From: Cyclaneusma minus
Lineage: Eukaryota > Ascomycota > Leotiomycetes > Marthamycetales > Marthamycetaceae
DNA length: 64,000 bases
NCBI GenBank assembly: GCA_037179335.1
Contig: JAKZHN010000002.1
Span: 2,083,518-2,147,517, forward strand
Reading direction: 5' to 3'
Part shown: piece by piece, positions 14,101 to 24,996 of the stretch
Layout of the letters: every line of letters starts with the position of its first letter
Numbering within the stretch: position 1 is the first letter of the stretch
Translations under genes and position numbers: made by a program
The notes under the pieces: generated by a model
Database searches by the model: none
Seen by the model: only the letters and a program-made list of their open reading frames with translations
What the model was told of the DNA's origin: nothing

Positions 14101-14996
14101 GTTTTATAAAAAATTTGGCTTTTTAATTAAAAAAACAATTATACATAATGCTTATAATAAATAATATGAAGATAATAATGCTATTTCAAAATAATAGAAA
14201 ATAGGCCGAATTAAATTTCTACTAGCGGAAATTCGGCAAGCTTATATTTACTATAATATTTATTTAATCAAATATTTGCTTTATAGCCGGTAGGCTAATG
14301 CAATTTATATTTAATTTATATAAATATTATAATGCTGGTTTAATTTGGTTATTTTGTTATTTTAAATTGATTGTAAACTATAAAATTAAATATTATTAAA
14401 AACCGGCTAAAAATATTTAATAATGCATTTTATAAATTATTTTTTAATTGTCGGATTATTAGCGAATTTATTGCAATATTATTTAAAAATATAATATTAT
14501 AATTAAGCAAAAAATAAAAAAATATAGCTATATTAATTTGCAAAGCTAAATATATTGCTACAATTGCTAATGCTAAATAAGGCTAATAGCTTAAATAAAT
14601 ATTTAAGAATATAGGATATAATAATCTAATTGGTAAAAATTTATATTATATTAATATAAAAAGCAATAATTAAAAGGCTATTACTTTAATTAAAAACATC
14701 TTATTTTATAAAAAGTTTAAATATATTAATATAATTTATTAATTTGTGCGTAAATTAAAAAATAAAAATCAGTAGTAAATTATATATATATATATATAAT
14801 ATAATTGCAAACGAATTTATTAAGCTATTTTTAAAGGTTTAATTTAAAAGGTTTAAAAGTATACTAAATATAAAAAACCGTTTTAAATAAAAGAATAATG
14901 GGAAAAGAAAAAGATATTTTAATATAGCTTTGGAAAAGCGTTAAAATAAAGGAAATAATAATTGTATATATAAACCGCTATAAAGCTTAAGTAAAA

Positions 14997-15178
14997 TATT
15001 AAAATAAGCTTTTAGCAATGCAAAAATGCAAGAATTACGGGTTATTTACAAAATCCATTTATTATATAAATAAGCAAAAGCCACGCATATAATATTATTT
15101 CCTATAATTACAGAATTCCCTTTCCTTTTTAGTGCTTTAAAAATAAAAGGATCTTTACCCACGTTAAAATTTCACACA
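14997..15178. repeat. right LTR copy
   Basis: It matches 9624-9800; shared invariant blocks are GCATATAATATTATT and GCTTTAAAAATAAAA. Similarity fades after TTCACACA near 15177, giving a probable outer end. Confidence 0.8.
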
Positions 15179-15848
15179 ATATTGGTATTAAAATCCTTAT
15201 TTAAAAAGCAAAAAGAAAAAAAAATCAATTGGCGATTTAAAAAAGCTATTTATATAAAATATTAAAAAAATAAAAAACCAATTTAAAAATTTTAATAGAA
15301 AAAAAGCGCTTATTATTTTTATTATTATTATTATTTTTAAAAAAAGCTACGCTATAATTATTATTGGTTTAAAGGCCCGCAATATTAATAGCAATTTTTA
15401 TAACGGCTTTTGCAGCGGCTTTAGCCGCGCGAATTTAAGCAATATTAAAAACCATAATAATTTTATAAGCAATTTTTGCAAAGCGCCAATATTAATTGGT
15501 TTTTAAGCAGACCAGGCAAATTTAAATTTATTTAAAATTAAAACCGTTTAAATTTTCAATAATTGGGAATTTGCAATTAGCATTATTTGCAGCACTATTA
15601 TATATAACACTTTTCGCAGTATTTTTATAAATATTTTTATAGATATTTTTACAGCCTTTATAGCCTTTATTATTACCGCGAAGCGCAGGAAAGCTGCGAA
15701 AAAATTAAAAAGCATGCGAAAAGGCTTTTCGGCGCAATTGCCGGCATTGCCGCCAGCATTGGTTTGGAATTTAATACCAATTGCTATTGCAAAAAAAGGA
15801 AAAAAATAAATTTAATTAAAAAATTAAAATTGTAATTATTATTTAAAA

Positions 15849-16060
15849 AATTAAAAATAGCTAATAGCCGGTCTATAAAAAGTATTGCTAACAAAATAGC
15901 GATTTTCCAAAAAAAATATTTATGCGCTTTTGGCTAGCCAAAAGCTTTGTGCGTTCCATGCATATAATTGACCAACCGCCAGCTAATCCCCTAATATAAA
16001 ACCAATAATTTATGCAATAGCTTATAATATTTAATATTATAAAAGCTTTTATTGCTAATT
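15849..16060 (-). repeat. partial copy of the inverted-repeat family
   Basis: TTAAAAATAGCTAATAGCCG followed by a matching 200-base tract corresponds directly to 5811-5990 and, inverted, to about 17430-17640. With the right arm it forms an inverted pair about 1.4 kb apart, which could itself be a smaller transposon such as a MITE or nested insertion. Confidence 0.65.
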
Positions 16061-17254
16061 GCTAAATAAAATATTTTATTAAAGCCTATGTATTTTTTTC
16101 AATATTTAAATAATTTTGCAATCTATTTTAAAAAATTGCTAATTAGTATTTATAATAGCAATTAAACTTGATTTTAATATACCATTATTAAAATAGGCAG
16201 CTATAACCCCGCTTTTGCCCCAAGCCTGCTGTATTATTTTTTATAGCTTAGCGGCAGCTTTTTATAATTTATATAAATTTTTAATTAATTTATAAGAAAT
16301 ATTTTAATACCAGGAAAAGCAAGCCTTTTTATTTTGTAATTGCAAATTAAATTATTAAATAAATTGTTTTTTGCAATAATAGTATTAATTGCTATAAAAA
16401 AAACAAGCTTAAATTTAAATTTATTTAAATCGCTTTATTTGCTTTATACTATATTTATACAATCCGCTTAATTTGGCAAAAAGCCTTTAATTTTCCCTTA
16501 ATAAAATTGGCTATAATAAATTGCCGCAAAATTTAGAAAAATTTATAAAAACGCAAAGCTCCACTGCTTTTTAAAGCTTAATTGCTAAGTATTATTATAA
16601 GGATTTTATTATCCGCTATTGCCTTTATAATTAAAAGGCAGTTAATTAATTTTAATATTAATATTGTATTTAAAATAGCTTTTGCCGTTTTTTTTTATAA
16701 AGCTAATTTATAGCTATAAGCAATTTAAAACTTGCCTATTTTTTAATTAAATAAAAATTTAATACCAATATATTGCATTTTTTAAAGCGGGCAATTACGC
16801 TATTTTAATATCGCTAAATAATAATCCAATATTAATTATATTAATATAAATATTATTATTATTATTACAATTAATTATATTTATTTTATAAAAGCCTTGC
16901 AAGCTTTTTTTATATTAAATTTCCAATTATTAATAATATTTCTATTTTATTATATTATAAAACCCTTTATTTAAATTGCCTATTTCGCTAAATTTCAAAA
17001 ATATTTGCAAACTATTAATTGCTTTAATATTGCTAATTATGCTAAATATAGCTTTTATAAAAATATAGCTTAGTATATTATAAATAATAATATATTAGAA
17101 TTTAATATCTAAAAGCTTGGCCAATAATTTTTAAATGTATTTAAAGGCTATTATTTTAATAATTTAGCTATTAAATTCAATTTTAACCATTAATTCTTTA
17201 TAAGCAAATATATTATTTTTAATTTTCTTTTTTAATATTCCTTTAAATATAATT

Positions 17255-17660
17255 TGCTTTCCGCCTAATTAACCAGTTTTAAAATCTGCTAGCCTTAATT
17301 TTAAAAAAGCTAATAAAGCTTTAAATGCTTTTAAAAAGCTAAAAAGCAAAGTTTTTTTTTGGTTAATTAGCTGGTAAGCTTTAAAGCTATTGGCTATATT
17401 TGGTATTTATAAAATAAATATTAAAAATATTTTTTTATTGCATATAATAATTTATAAAAATATAAATAATTGATTTTATATTAAAAAATTAGCTATTGGT
17501 CAATTATATATAAAATATATAAAACTCTTGGCTAGCCAGCTAGCCAAAAGCTGTATAAATAAAATTTCTAAAAAACCGCTATTTTCTCTCTCTAGCAATA
17601 CTTTTTGCAAACCAATTGCCAGCTATTTTTAATTTTCCCGCCCATCTTTTTTATATATAA
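17255..17660 (+). repeat. right arm of long inverted repeat, inner part
   Basis: It matches the reverse complement of 5649-6160 and contains one copy of the 110-base unit (about 17265-17380). It is strongly RIP-mutated. See the left arm for the comparison. Confidence 0.7.
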
Positions 17661-17683
17661 TATAAATTATTATATAGCATTAT

Positions 17684-17890
17684 AGCCAACCAGCCTTAAA
17701 GCCCGCCAGCCTCAGTTTTAAAAAAGCCAGCAAAGCTTTAAATGCCCTTAAGAAGCTAAAAAGCAAAGCTCTTTCCTGGCTGGCTAGCTGGCAAGCTTTA
17801 AAACCGTTGGCTATGCCTGGCATTCACGGAATAAACGTTGGAAATGGGTATTCTCTTCTCTTGTTGCATGTGATGATCTATGAGGACATA
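17684..17890 (+). repeat. right arm, outer and less mutated unit
   Basis: A second copy of the unit keeps far more G and C than its neighbour at 17255-17460 (for example TTGCATGTGATGATCTATGA against TTGCATATAATAATTTATAA). Similarity stops at about 17890, just where coding similarity of the next gene fragment begins, so this is the transposon-gene junction. Confidence 0.7.
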
Positions 17891-17891
17891 A

Positions 17892-19252
17892 ACATGGGGT
17901 GATCGGCTCTGGTGTCTTCCCGAAGCTCTGCTCGCTCGCAACCACGAAGTCACCGTCTTTGGTGGAGGTGAAAAGGAAATTATCGACGTTGTCGACCTGG
18001 TCTATCGGGCTTGGGTGCCACCTTTTTCAGAGCCTCGCCCATCACCTTCTCCACCCGATCAGCATATGACAGAAGAGTACAAAGCTGCGATGGAAAAGTA
18101 TCGAGCCGCCGAGAAAAGACATCGAATCATGACAGAAGACTTCCGACTCCTAGCTGAGCACTTCACTGGATCGCTGAATCTTAGTCGGCTGCAACTTATT
18201 TCGATTAGCTTGCGGGCTATGCAGAGTAGAGGCTTTACCCTTTTCCAACAGGCGACATCGCATATGCCCTAATGACGGTTCTCGCCATCAGACCAGCCAT
18301 GGATCCAACGGATTCCGCACTCCAAGCCCTTGCTCGACTCTCACTCTCAAATGACAGCGACCGAATTGTAGAGAGAATGGCGTGCATGCAATATCCGCAA
18401 GTCGAGGGCAAGTCCGGCACGGGCTGGTTCGGAACCGATGACGAGCTAGGAGCCAATCTCTGGGATATCGAACCTTTGTGCCAAGTCGCCGGCGTGTGCA
18501 AAGACGAGTCGATCATTCTCGATGGCTGCCATGGCATATCCATTCGCTGGAAAGACATTCCCCGAATCTACTCCATCGTGCGAGATACGTGGAAAAAAGA
18601 GCTGGCTGGTCTGGCATTGCGTACGGGACCTTACTGGTTCCTCGCTGGATGTGCTCTTGTTGGTATTCCTGGGTACCAGGCAGGCGGGGCTTTTTTGCTC
18701 ATTGTTGGCTTGATTCTGCTGCTTGTTTCGCCGTTTACCATTACTACGCTCTATGGAGGCAAAGTGTGGGGAGCTAAGCCGTGGCTTGTGGGATTTGAGG
18801 GTACGTTGCCTTTGGAGCGGATTGAGAAACTGACTTTTGGGAATTGTATTGGGAGGTTGACTTGGACGCCTTCTTCTGGGCCTTATTGCTCGAGGGATGA
18901 GAAGGAAAGAATTGGTGTTGACCCGGCGGAGAATATTGCGAACAAGAGACTAAAGAATGAGATTCCACCGAACCATAGGTTGTTCACGTTGGTTGACACA
19001 GTAAGCAGCCTTCTTCAGCAGACAAAGACGCCGTATACTGACCACAGATAGGGTACCATGACAGTTACAGTCTTCTCCGCAGTCCGGCCACCGTCTGTGG
19101 CATTGCTATGTGGCAAGGAGGGAGGGATGTTGAGAGCTGTGCTGTGCTCCTATGAACGATCAACTGATACTCTGCAGAAAGAGTGTGTGCTGAGGATCGA
19201 AACGCCGATGTGGGACATGAGCGATCTGATGAGCTGGGTGAAGCTTGGTTGA
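17892..19252 (+). pseudogene. 5'-truncated, frameshifted fungal membrane-protein gene
   Basis: The fragment belongs, as far as I recall it, to a large fungal family of unknown function whose C-terminal part carries VDT..MTVTVF..RPPxALLCGxEGGM. The frame opens right after the repeat edge with RLWCLPEALL, runs through PPFSEPRPSPSPP and LSRLQLISISLRAMQSR, then shifts by one base near 18246-18251 into GDIAYALM and continues to DSALQALARLSLSNDSDR and two hydrophobic segments (about 18620-18750). A 51-bp intron, 19001-19051 (GTAAGC to ATAG), joins LFTLVDT in frame to GTMTVTVFSAVRPP and the stop at 19250-19252. The N-terminal part is missing. No intron explains the shift, so I call it broken; a sequencing error is the alternative. 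Confidence 0.6.
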
Positions 19253-20043
19253 GTGTTTGCTGGCTCCTGTCGTCCATCTTAATCTCAATCTTACTTCGGT
19301 CTAGGTTCACTTCAATAGCGCGGCCGTATTCCCGTTTTACTTCACGCTCTACTTCACCCCGTTCTTTGCTCCTAACCAGACCGTTCTCGATATCATGATA
19401 TCTCTGTTCTTCCTCCCTGAAAATGCGTAGGGTGAAGTTCTCACCTTCAACTTCGATACAAGCTTCACCAATACCGGTCGGTCGTGATCGTGGAGTGCGA
19501 TTCGCGTGTCATCTGTAAAGCAATTTCCCATGGGCGCCACTAAATCACGTCTGATGATCTGGAGCCTTATAATCGCAGATAGGTTAATCGTATACAGGTC
19601 AAGCCTATTTAAAAATAGCTCTGCTGCCGCTTTGGTTTTTTTCTTCAATAACTCAACGAATTCCAAGTAACTTGAAATATTCAAAGTGACTGGAAGTACT
19701 CCAAGCGACTGGGAGTATTTCAAGTAATTCGAAATATTCCAAGTGACGGGGAGTATTCCAAGCAACTTGAGATATTCAAAGTAACTGGAAGTATTCCAAG
19801 TAACTGGGAGTATTCCAAGTAATTCGAAATATTCCCAAATAACGGGGAATTACAGTGAAAGTCGCACCAGAGTGATGGAAGTTCTTTGGTTGTGAGGTAC
19901 CCTCGGCTGCTAAGAATAGGACAGAACGCGAGAAAAGGAGAGTTGACAGCAGTAAAATGGCTCAACGGCGGATGGTCCTGATTTCCAGTTGATTTGTTGA
20001 GTTTGTGGGAGTACCGTCGAAACTACAAACCGACAAAACCCTT
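19253..20043. other. intergenic region with 19-bp repeat array
   Basis: No gene is seen between the broken membrane-protein gene and the dioxygenase stop codon, which face each other. The main content is the repeat array at 19664-19853. Confidence 0.7.
19664..19853. repeat. 19-bp minisatellite in two 95-bp blocks
   Basis: Ten units of 18-20 bases follow a consensus near CAAGTAACTGGGAGTATTC. Units 1-5 (19664-19758) and 6-10 (19759-19853) are each exactly 95 bases, and unit n resembles unit n+5 more than its neighbours. For example units 4 and 9 are both CAAGTAATTCGAAATATTC, and units 3 and 8 both carry CTGGGAGTATT. This is a higher-order duplication of a five-unit array. Confidence 0.9.
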
Positions 20044-22007
20044 TCACACGATATGCCGCATTGCTTTTTCTCGTGTCATGTTCGTCGTTCGCCAGCGCGA
20101 CATGAAGTCATCACGATTGACTTGCACCGTCAGCAAAAGGTCTGCTAGAAGGAAGGATCTCCAATCACTTACTGTAGCCACCACACACTCTTCGCTTCCC
20201 CGTGAAAGCAGTCCGTCCGTGCAAGACGCGCCAGTTATCAAAGACTGTTTACAACCGTCAGATTACCGCACCTCAAGCAGGGCAGAATCGGAAAAGGAAA
20301 AAGAGACGGGGAGAATACTCAGAGCTCGACCAGGCTGTAGCTGCGGCCTGTACTGGTTCTCCTCGCTGTTCAGAATATCATTCCACAGTTTTGCCGCATC
20401 ATACCAGTATGCAGCCTTCCACTTGTCATCACGATGCAGCATGGGCGCTGTTAGTGGCACAGCTCCAAGATCATACGGGTTCCATCGGATCTGTAGTAGT
20501 GGCGCCTCCGTACACTCAGACTCGTGGAAGCGATCGCGCTTGAACACCGGCATTCTAGTTTCAGGGGTCATAATGATTCCGTCGTTTCCACTAGCATTCC
20601 AAGCCACAGGATACTCCTCTAGAACTTGAGCGGCTACTGGGCTGCGACTCAGGAGGAGATTCCATGCTCTGCGACCGTCCACGAGGATTGAGGTGCCGCC
20701 TTCGCCGTCAGTATGCGAGAGTATGTGGAACATCTGCAGGCCTGCGGGGTCATTCAGGTAGGTTGTGTCTGTATGGACATCGAGTGCTTGATTGGTATAT
20801 GCCGTGTCTTTCATAGAAAGGTCGGATGTGAAATCGTAGAAACCGCCTAATATGCTAGGGTGTGAGAATCCTGAACAACACAAGTGGAGGACCTTGGATA
20901 GACATGTTACCGTAGAAAGTGGGCCTGATGTAGGCAATGCGCTCGAGCAACTCTTGCGTCTTTTCGGGGGTGGGGGGAACACCGTCCACGAAGCAAAACC
21001 CATAGCGGTACTACTTGAGGTCAGCAAGTCATGGCTGCCAGTACCTTTTATTTGCACGCACAATTTTATCGGTCCACTCAGCCACACCGCCGTCGTCGGC
21101 CATAACCTTGTCATACTGAACGGTAGGAGGGCTATCTTCAATTGTTGAGTCCCAGCAACCCTCGTCCATGCTTTTTCGGTCGGCCGTGCCATATCGATGT
21201 CGATATATCAGCTCTGGTGTGATATGGAATCTAAGCCACTCCCATGGGTAAAGGCTGATGTGCCCGTCTTTCCCTAGAGGTACGGTCAATGTAGGGAAAA
21301 GCCAATAGTTGCCGAACGACTTACATTCTATCCTCAGCCCATCTTTTGACGCACTAAGCCCATATTTATTAGGCTTTGGTGGTGGCATCGAGTACTTTCG
21401 ATCGCGCTGGAGATGTGAGCTGTTGTTCAAGCAGGCGGAGATGGAAGCAACTTACAGAGAAGATATTGTTGTTTCGCTGCGAAGTAGCGGGATCCACACA
21501 ATGTTCACAACGACAATGATTTCTGGGCATTGATTGTAAGCCAGTATATCCTGAGTATTGACAGTACATATGCCAATCACATGACGAAGTATTGAAATGC
21601 AACAAATACCTTAACCACTCGAAAGGCCTGCATACCTCATTAGCATCGTTGCTGCTTGATTATATCAGGGCTGGCCAGACAACTCACAGAAATCTAACGC
21701 CCATCTGATCGATATCTGCATAGGGTCTTACCAAGACCCGGCTATAAGACCAGTCTACTTCGAGCTTGAGGTCGGACCACCACTTCTCCAAAGCATCGGG
21801 CGACAGTTCCAACGGCGGTTCCCTCTCGCTGCTTGACTTCCGCGATGATTTTGCAGCAGGTCGAGAAAGTTTCGTGGGCGTCCGAGCTGGTTTCTGGGGA
21901 ATTGCTGCTTGGGAGGCGAGTCCGCGGCCGCGAGCAATGAGGGGAACAGGGCAGCTTGGTTTTGTGGATGCCAGCCATCTGCTTGACCTGCGCAAGGCGA
22001 AAGCCAT
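20044..22007 (-). CDS. trimethyllysine dioxygenase, probably mitochondrial
   Basis: Fe(II)/2-oxoglutarate enzyme that hydroxylates N6-trimethyllysine, the first step of carnitine synthesis. I reconstruct nine exons: 22007-21688, 21628-21611, 21522-21456, 21406-21325, 21273-21062, 21010-20911, 20846-20319, 20244-20173 and 20120-20044, which sum to 1476 bases (491 residues) in frame. The N-terminus MAFALRRSSRW looks like a mitochondrial presequence. NHCRCEHC is the N-terminal zinc-type motif, and LYPWEWLR and GFYDFTSDLSMKDTAYTNQ are family signatures. The iron ligands are HTD in VHTDTTY and the His of RVLHGR; CGGYINRDDF follows. The family also includes gamma-butyrobetaine hydroxylase, but SMKDTAYTNQALDVHTDTTY favours trimethyllysine. 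An upstream in-frame ATG at 22049 would add 14 residues. The acceptor of the fourth exon is ambiguous (21406 or slightly later). Confidence 0.9.
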
Positions 22008-22393
22008 TCCCTGTTGACTGGAGTCGCCTTTCAAACCGGAATGGCTCAATAGGTTCGCGGCACCTTTCTCGTCGGTGCAGCACAGGTGAGCACTTTGGTG
22101 ATGGACTTGAAGTACTCCGGATTTCGGCGCTTTCGGCTACCGAGCTGGCCTCCACTCGGCGACCATCCCGAAACTTCCACCTTCAGGCCTTCAAGGTGCC
22201 GTACTTCTGCCTCTCATAATGAACGCTTCAAACGCACAACATGCACATTCATCCGCCATATTAAAGCAGAAGTGAGACCAGGAATTCCCGTCTGTTCTGT
22301 TAGGTATTTCGCTATGACCACCATATGTCTAGAATACAACTGCCGGAAGCAATGCACGATTGATGACTAGCCCGTGGTGCTACCGCTCCTCTC
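22008..22393. other. spacer between RPT2 and the dioxygenase
   Basis: The stretch carries the 3' end region of the proteasome gene and the promoter of the dioxygenase, both transcribed leftward. No gene or clear site is seen. Confidence 0.6.
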
Positions 22394-24000
22394 CTACAAG
22401 TACAAGCCCTCGGGTTCTCCCTCGCTCTTCGTCTTCAATACCCGCTCTCGAGCAGCACGGAAGTCTGCCATCTGCACCCTCATTCTCCTCTCACGCAGCG
22501 CCATCAGTCCAGCCTCTGAGCAGATGGCCTTGATGTCGGCACCGGACAAGTCATCCTTCTGATTGATGAACTCCTCCAGATCCACATCCTCATTCAAGGA
22601 CATCTTGGACGTGTGGAGCGTAAAGATCTTGCGCTTGGTGACCTGGTCAGGGTTCTCGAACAGAATCTTTCGGTCGATACGTCCTGGTCGGATCAAGGCA
22701 GGGTCCAGAGTGTCGATCTTGTTGGTGGCCATAATGACCTTGACATCTCCGCGGTCATCGAATCCATCCAGCTGGTTGAGCAGTTCCAACATGGTTCGTT
22801 GAATCTCACGCTCACCACCCGACGTCGATTCGTAACGCTTGGTACCGATGGCATCGATTTCGTCAATGAAAACGATGGATGGTGCATTCTCGGCGGCGAC
22901 CTGTGGACATTGAAATTAGGACATGAGAACCACAGCAGACCAAAATAGGAGAGTAGACAAGACATACCTGGAACAATTGTCGCACAAGACGAGGACCATC
23001 TCCCAAGTACTTCTGAATCAGCTCACTACCCACAATACGCAAGAACGTAGCACTGGTCTGATTTGCCACAGCTTTGGCGAGCAGAGTCTTTCCTGTACCA
23101 GGCGCACCATAGAGAATGACACCCTTGGGTGGCTTGATACCCATCTCCTCGTAGAGCTCGGGATGTAACAGTGGCAATTCCACTGACTCGCGAACTTCCT
23201 GGATTTGAGTTTCCAGACCACCAATGTCGGCGTAAGATTCGGTTGGTGCCTTGTCCAGCTTCATGACCGATACCAAAGGATCGGCATCATCCGTGAGGAC
23301 ACCGACAATCGATACCGACTTGTGATGGAGTAGGACGCTGGCACCGGGTTCGAGAAGATCCTTGTCGACAAAGGACATGATAGAGACGTAGTATTCGGGA
23401 CCAGTAGTGCTGGAAACGATGGCGTGATCATCATCAATCATCTCCTCCAGAGTTCCGACACCCATGGGGCTGCCTCTCATGTCATCAACACGGCCTCTCT
23501 CGTCGGCATTGCGGTCGAGAGCATCGGGATCGCCGCCAGCGGTTGCTGGAGCACCGCCCTCTTTAGCAGCCTTTGCCTTTCGTAGGCGCTCCTGGTTCTC
23601 GACATATTCCTCCTCCAGCAGCAGATGATCGTGGATTCGCTGCATTCGTAGATAGCGTAGTTTACATCGTGAGGTTGGGTAGACGGGTGGGAGCTTCGCG
23701 GCAGCGTTTGGACCGGCAGCCTTGCGCTTCTTGCGACCGATGCGGGTTGTTGGGCGTGGAGGTGGCTCGTACTTTGGCTTGTCCTTCTGTTGGAGGCACA
23801 GGCGTCAGAGGCGCGACAATCACAGCGCGGCGATGATGAGGGCTGGCAGACTCACCTTCTTGTCCTTTGCATCCTTGTTATCGCCGCCAGTACCGCCTGG
23901 GGGGGAAGACTGGTTGGCACCCTGTTGATTGATTCGTCAGCACATCTGCAATAGCAGAGACAGAGACAACTAGGCAGTGGCTAGGGAAGATACTGACCAT
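22394..24000 (-). CDS. RPT2: 26S proteasome regulatory ATPase subunit Rpt2
   Basis: AAA ATPase of the 19S base that unfolds substrates and opens the 20S gate. The four exons are 24000-23998 (just ATG), 23921-23856, 23786-22968 and 22900-22394; they sum to 1395 bases (464 residues). The mature start MGANQSS is the N-myristoylation signal known for Rpt2. The Walker A motif GAPGTGKT is at residues 250-257, Walker B is IVFIDEID, and the SRH region includes RPGRIDRK. The C-terminal LYL is the HbYX motif that docks into the 20S ring. It is slightly longer than yeast Rpt2 because of an Ala/Gly/Asp-rich insert after the first coiled coil (about residues 95-120). The placement of the start in a three-base exon rests on the strong fit of MGANQSS. 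The gene is divergent from the ubiquitin-conjugating enzyme. Confidence 0.96.
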
Positions 24001-24996
24001 GATGAAATGAGTGGTCTGGGGGAGGAGATGGGAGAAGATTGGTGTTGATGGAATGGAAAGTCAGCTGGGGCGAGGCCAGGAAGCTCACTCTGAAGCTGTT
24101 CGGCTGGCTGCAGTGACGCGACCGCGCTAGCTGATGATTAAGCAGATGGTCCAAGCTTCCAGCAGCTTCATTTTCAGTAGGCAGTAGTGACAAGATGGAA
24201 GATGAAACCGTTTGGCTTTTGACTTATTAGATTTTCAAGAAACTAATGTCAGACGTTCACGCTCTGAGTTAATCCTATATATGTGCTCGGTGGGCCAGTC
24301 TCTGTGGGTGAAGGACACAAACCAGCAGCCCTGAAATGCCGTTTCTGCACAGCATCTCAAGCAAACCCGTTCGCTCGCCTGCCCTCGGCCTTCTCAATTC
24401 TCGAGCGAATGTTCTTGGGCGAGGTAAATTAGAAGCCGAAGTTCAATTAATGACTTATGTTGAAGTGAGAGCAGCTGGAACATGGTGCACGGACCATTAG
24501 TCACCTCGAACCCGAGATCGTCGACTCGATCCACCACAGCCTCCTGCGGGACCAGCTGCCCCTCCAGCTGCCACCTCACTGACACCCACGCAGACGCACT
24601 GCTGTCTTGGGGAGAAAGACTGCGCACGAAAGACTACGCACGAAAGATTCTGACATCGACTCTGGCTACCGGCTGCATCTCGACCTCCCTTACGAGTCTG
24701 TGTCTGGTCGAGTCCAGGTGGAGCTGCTGCTGTAAATCCTCGAATTCTTGGCCTTCCTCGATCGAAGTCCGTGGTTGATATTCCTCGTGCCCGCTCCCAT
24801 TCCCGCTGAACTACGGTACGCCAACGAGCCAAGGCACATTACACTGTGCTTTCAGGATTAGCCGTGAGTGAACCTGCGCACATCCTCACCTACTCAATTG
24901 CAGTAGTGAGCCTTGCTGATACATAAGACATCTAGCCCTCCGCAACGCGCATCGCCTGACCTCTCCGTCGTCGCAAAACCTCCCCATCGTTCCAAA
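24001..24996. promoter_or_regulatory. shared divergent promoter region, RPT2/UBC
   Basis: Almost 1 kb separates the start codons of two divergently transcribed ubiquitin-proteasome genes. I looked for the yeast Rpn4 site GGTGGCAAA and did not see it on either strand. The start of the E2 transcript leader probably lies in the CT-rich stretch just before 24997. Confidence 0.45.

Larger units (their letters stand above)
9624..15178. mobile_element. RIP-degraded LTR retrotransposon
   Basis: Two direct repeats of about 180 bases (9624-9800 and 14997-15178) bracket roughly 5.2 kb of AT-rich sequence with no intact frame. Size, direct orientation and spacing fit an LTR retrotransposon. The internal region is too mutated to assign to gypsy or copia or to orient. 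Exact LTR ends and a target-site duplication could not be fixed by eye. Confidence 0.7.
1..17890. other. AT-rich transposon graveyard (RIP-degraded block)
   Basis: This is a continuous AT-rich stretch with almost no open reading frame of coding character. It ends abruptly near position 17890, where normal base composition and codon structure begin. Repeated copies inside it differ almost only by C/T and G/A transitions, and conserved retrotransposon motifs carry Gln-to-stop, Asp-to-Asn and Cys-to-Tyr changes. That pattern is what RIP leaves in ascomycete repeats. Recognisable remnants are listed separately. The remaining parts, for example 3700-5600, 6200-9600 and 16100-17250, show decayed repeat-like sequence that I could not assign to a family. 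Confidence 0.9.

Noticed and set aside
1..17890. Possible centromere because of the AT content
   Set aside because: It is explained by RIP-degraded retrotransposons; nothing specific to a centromere can be seen from sequence.
18235..18558. Minus-strand frame opposite the membrane-protein fragment
   Set aside because: It is a shadow of the plus-strand frame, whose residues match a known family.
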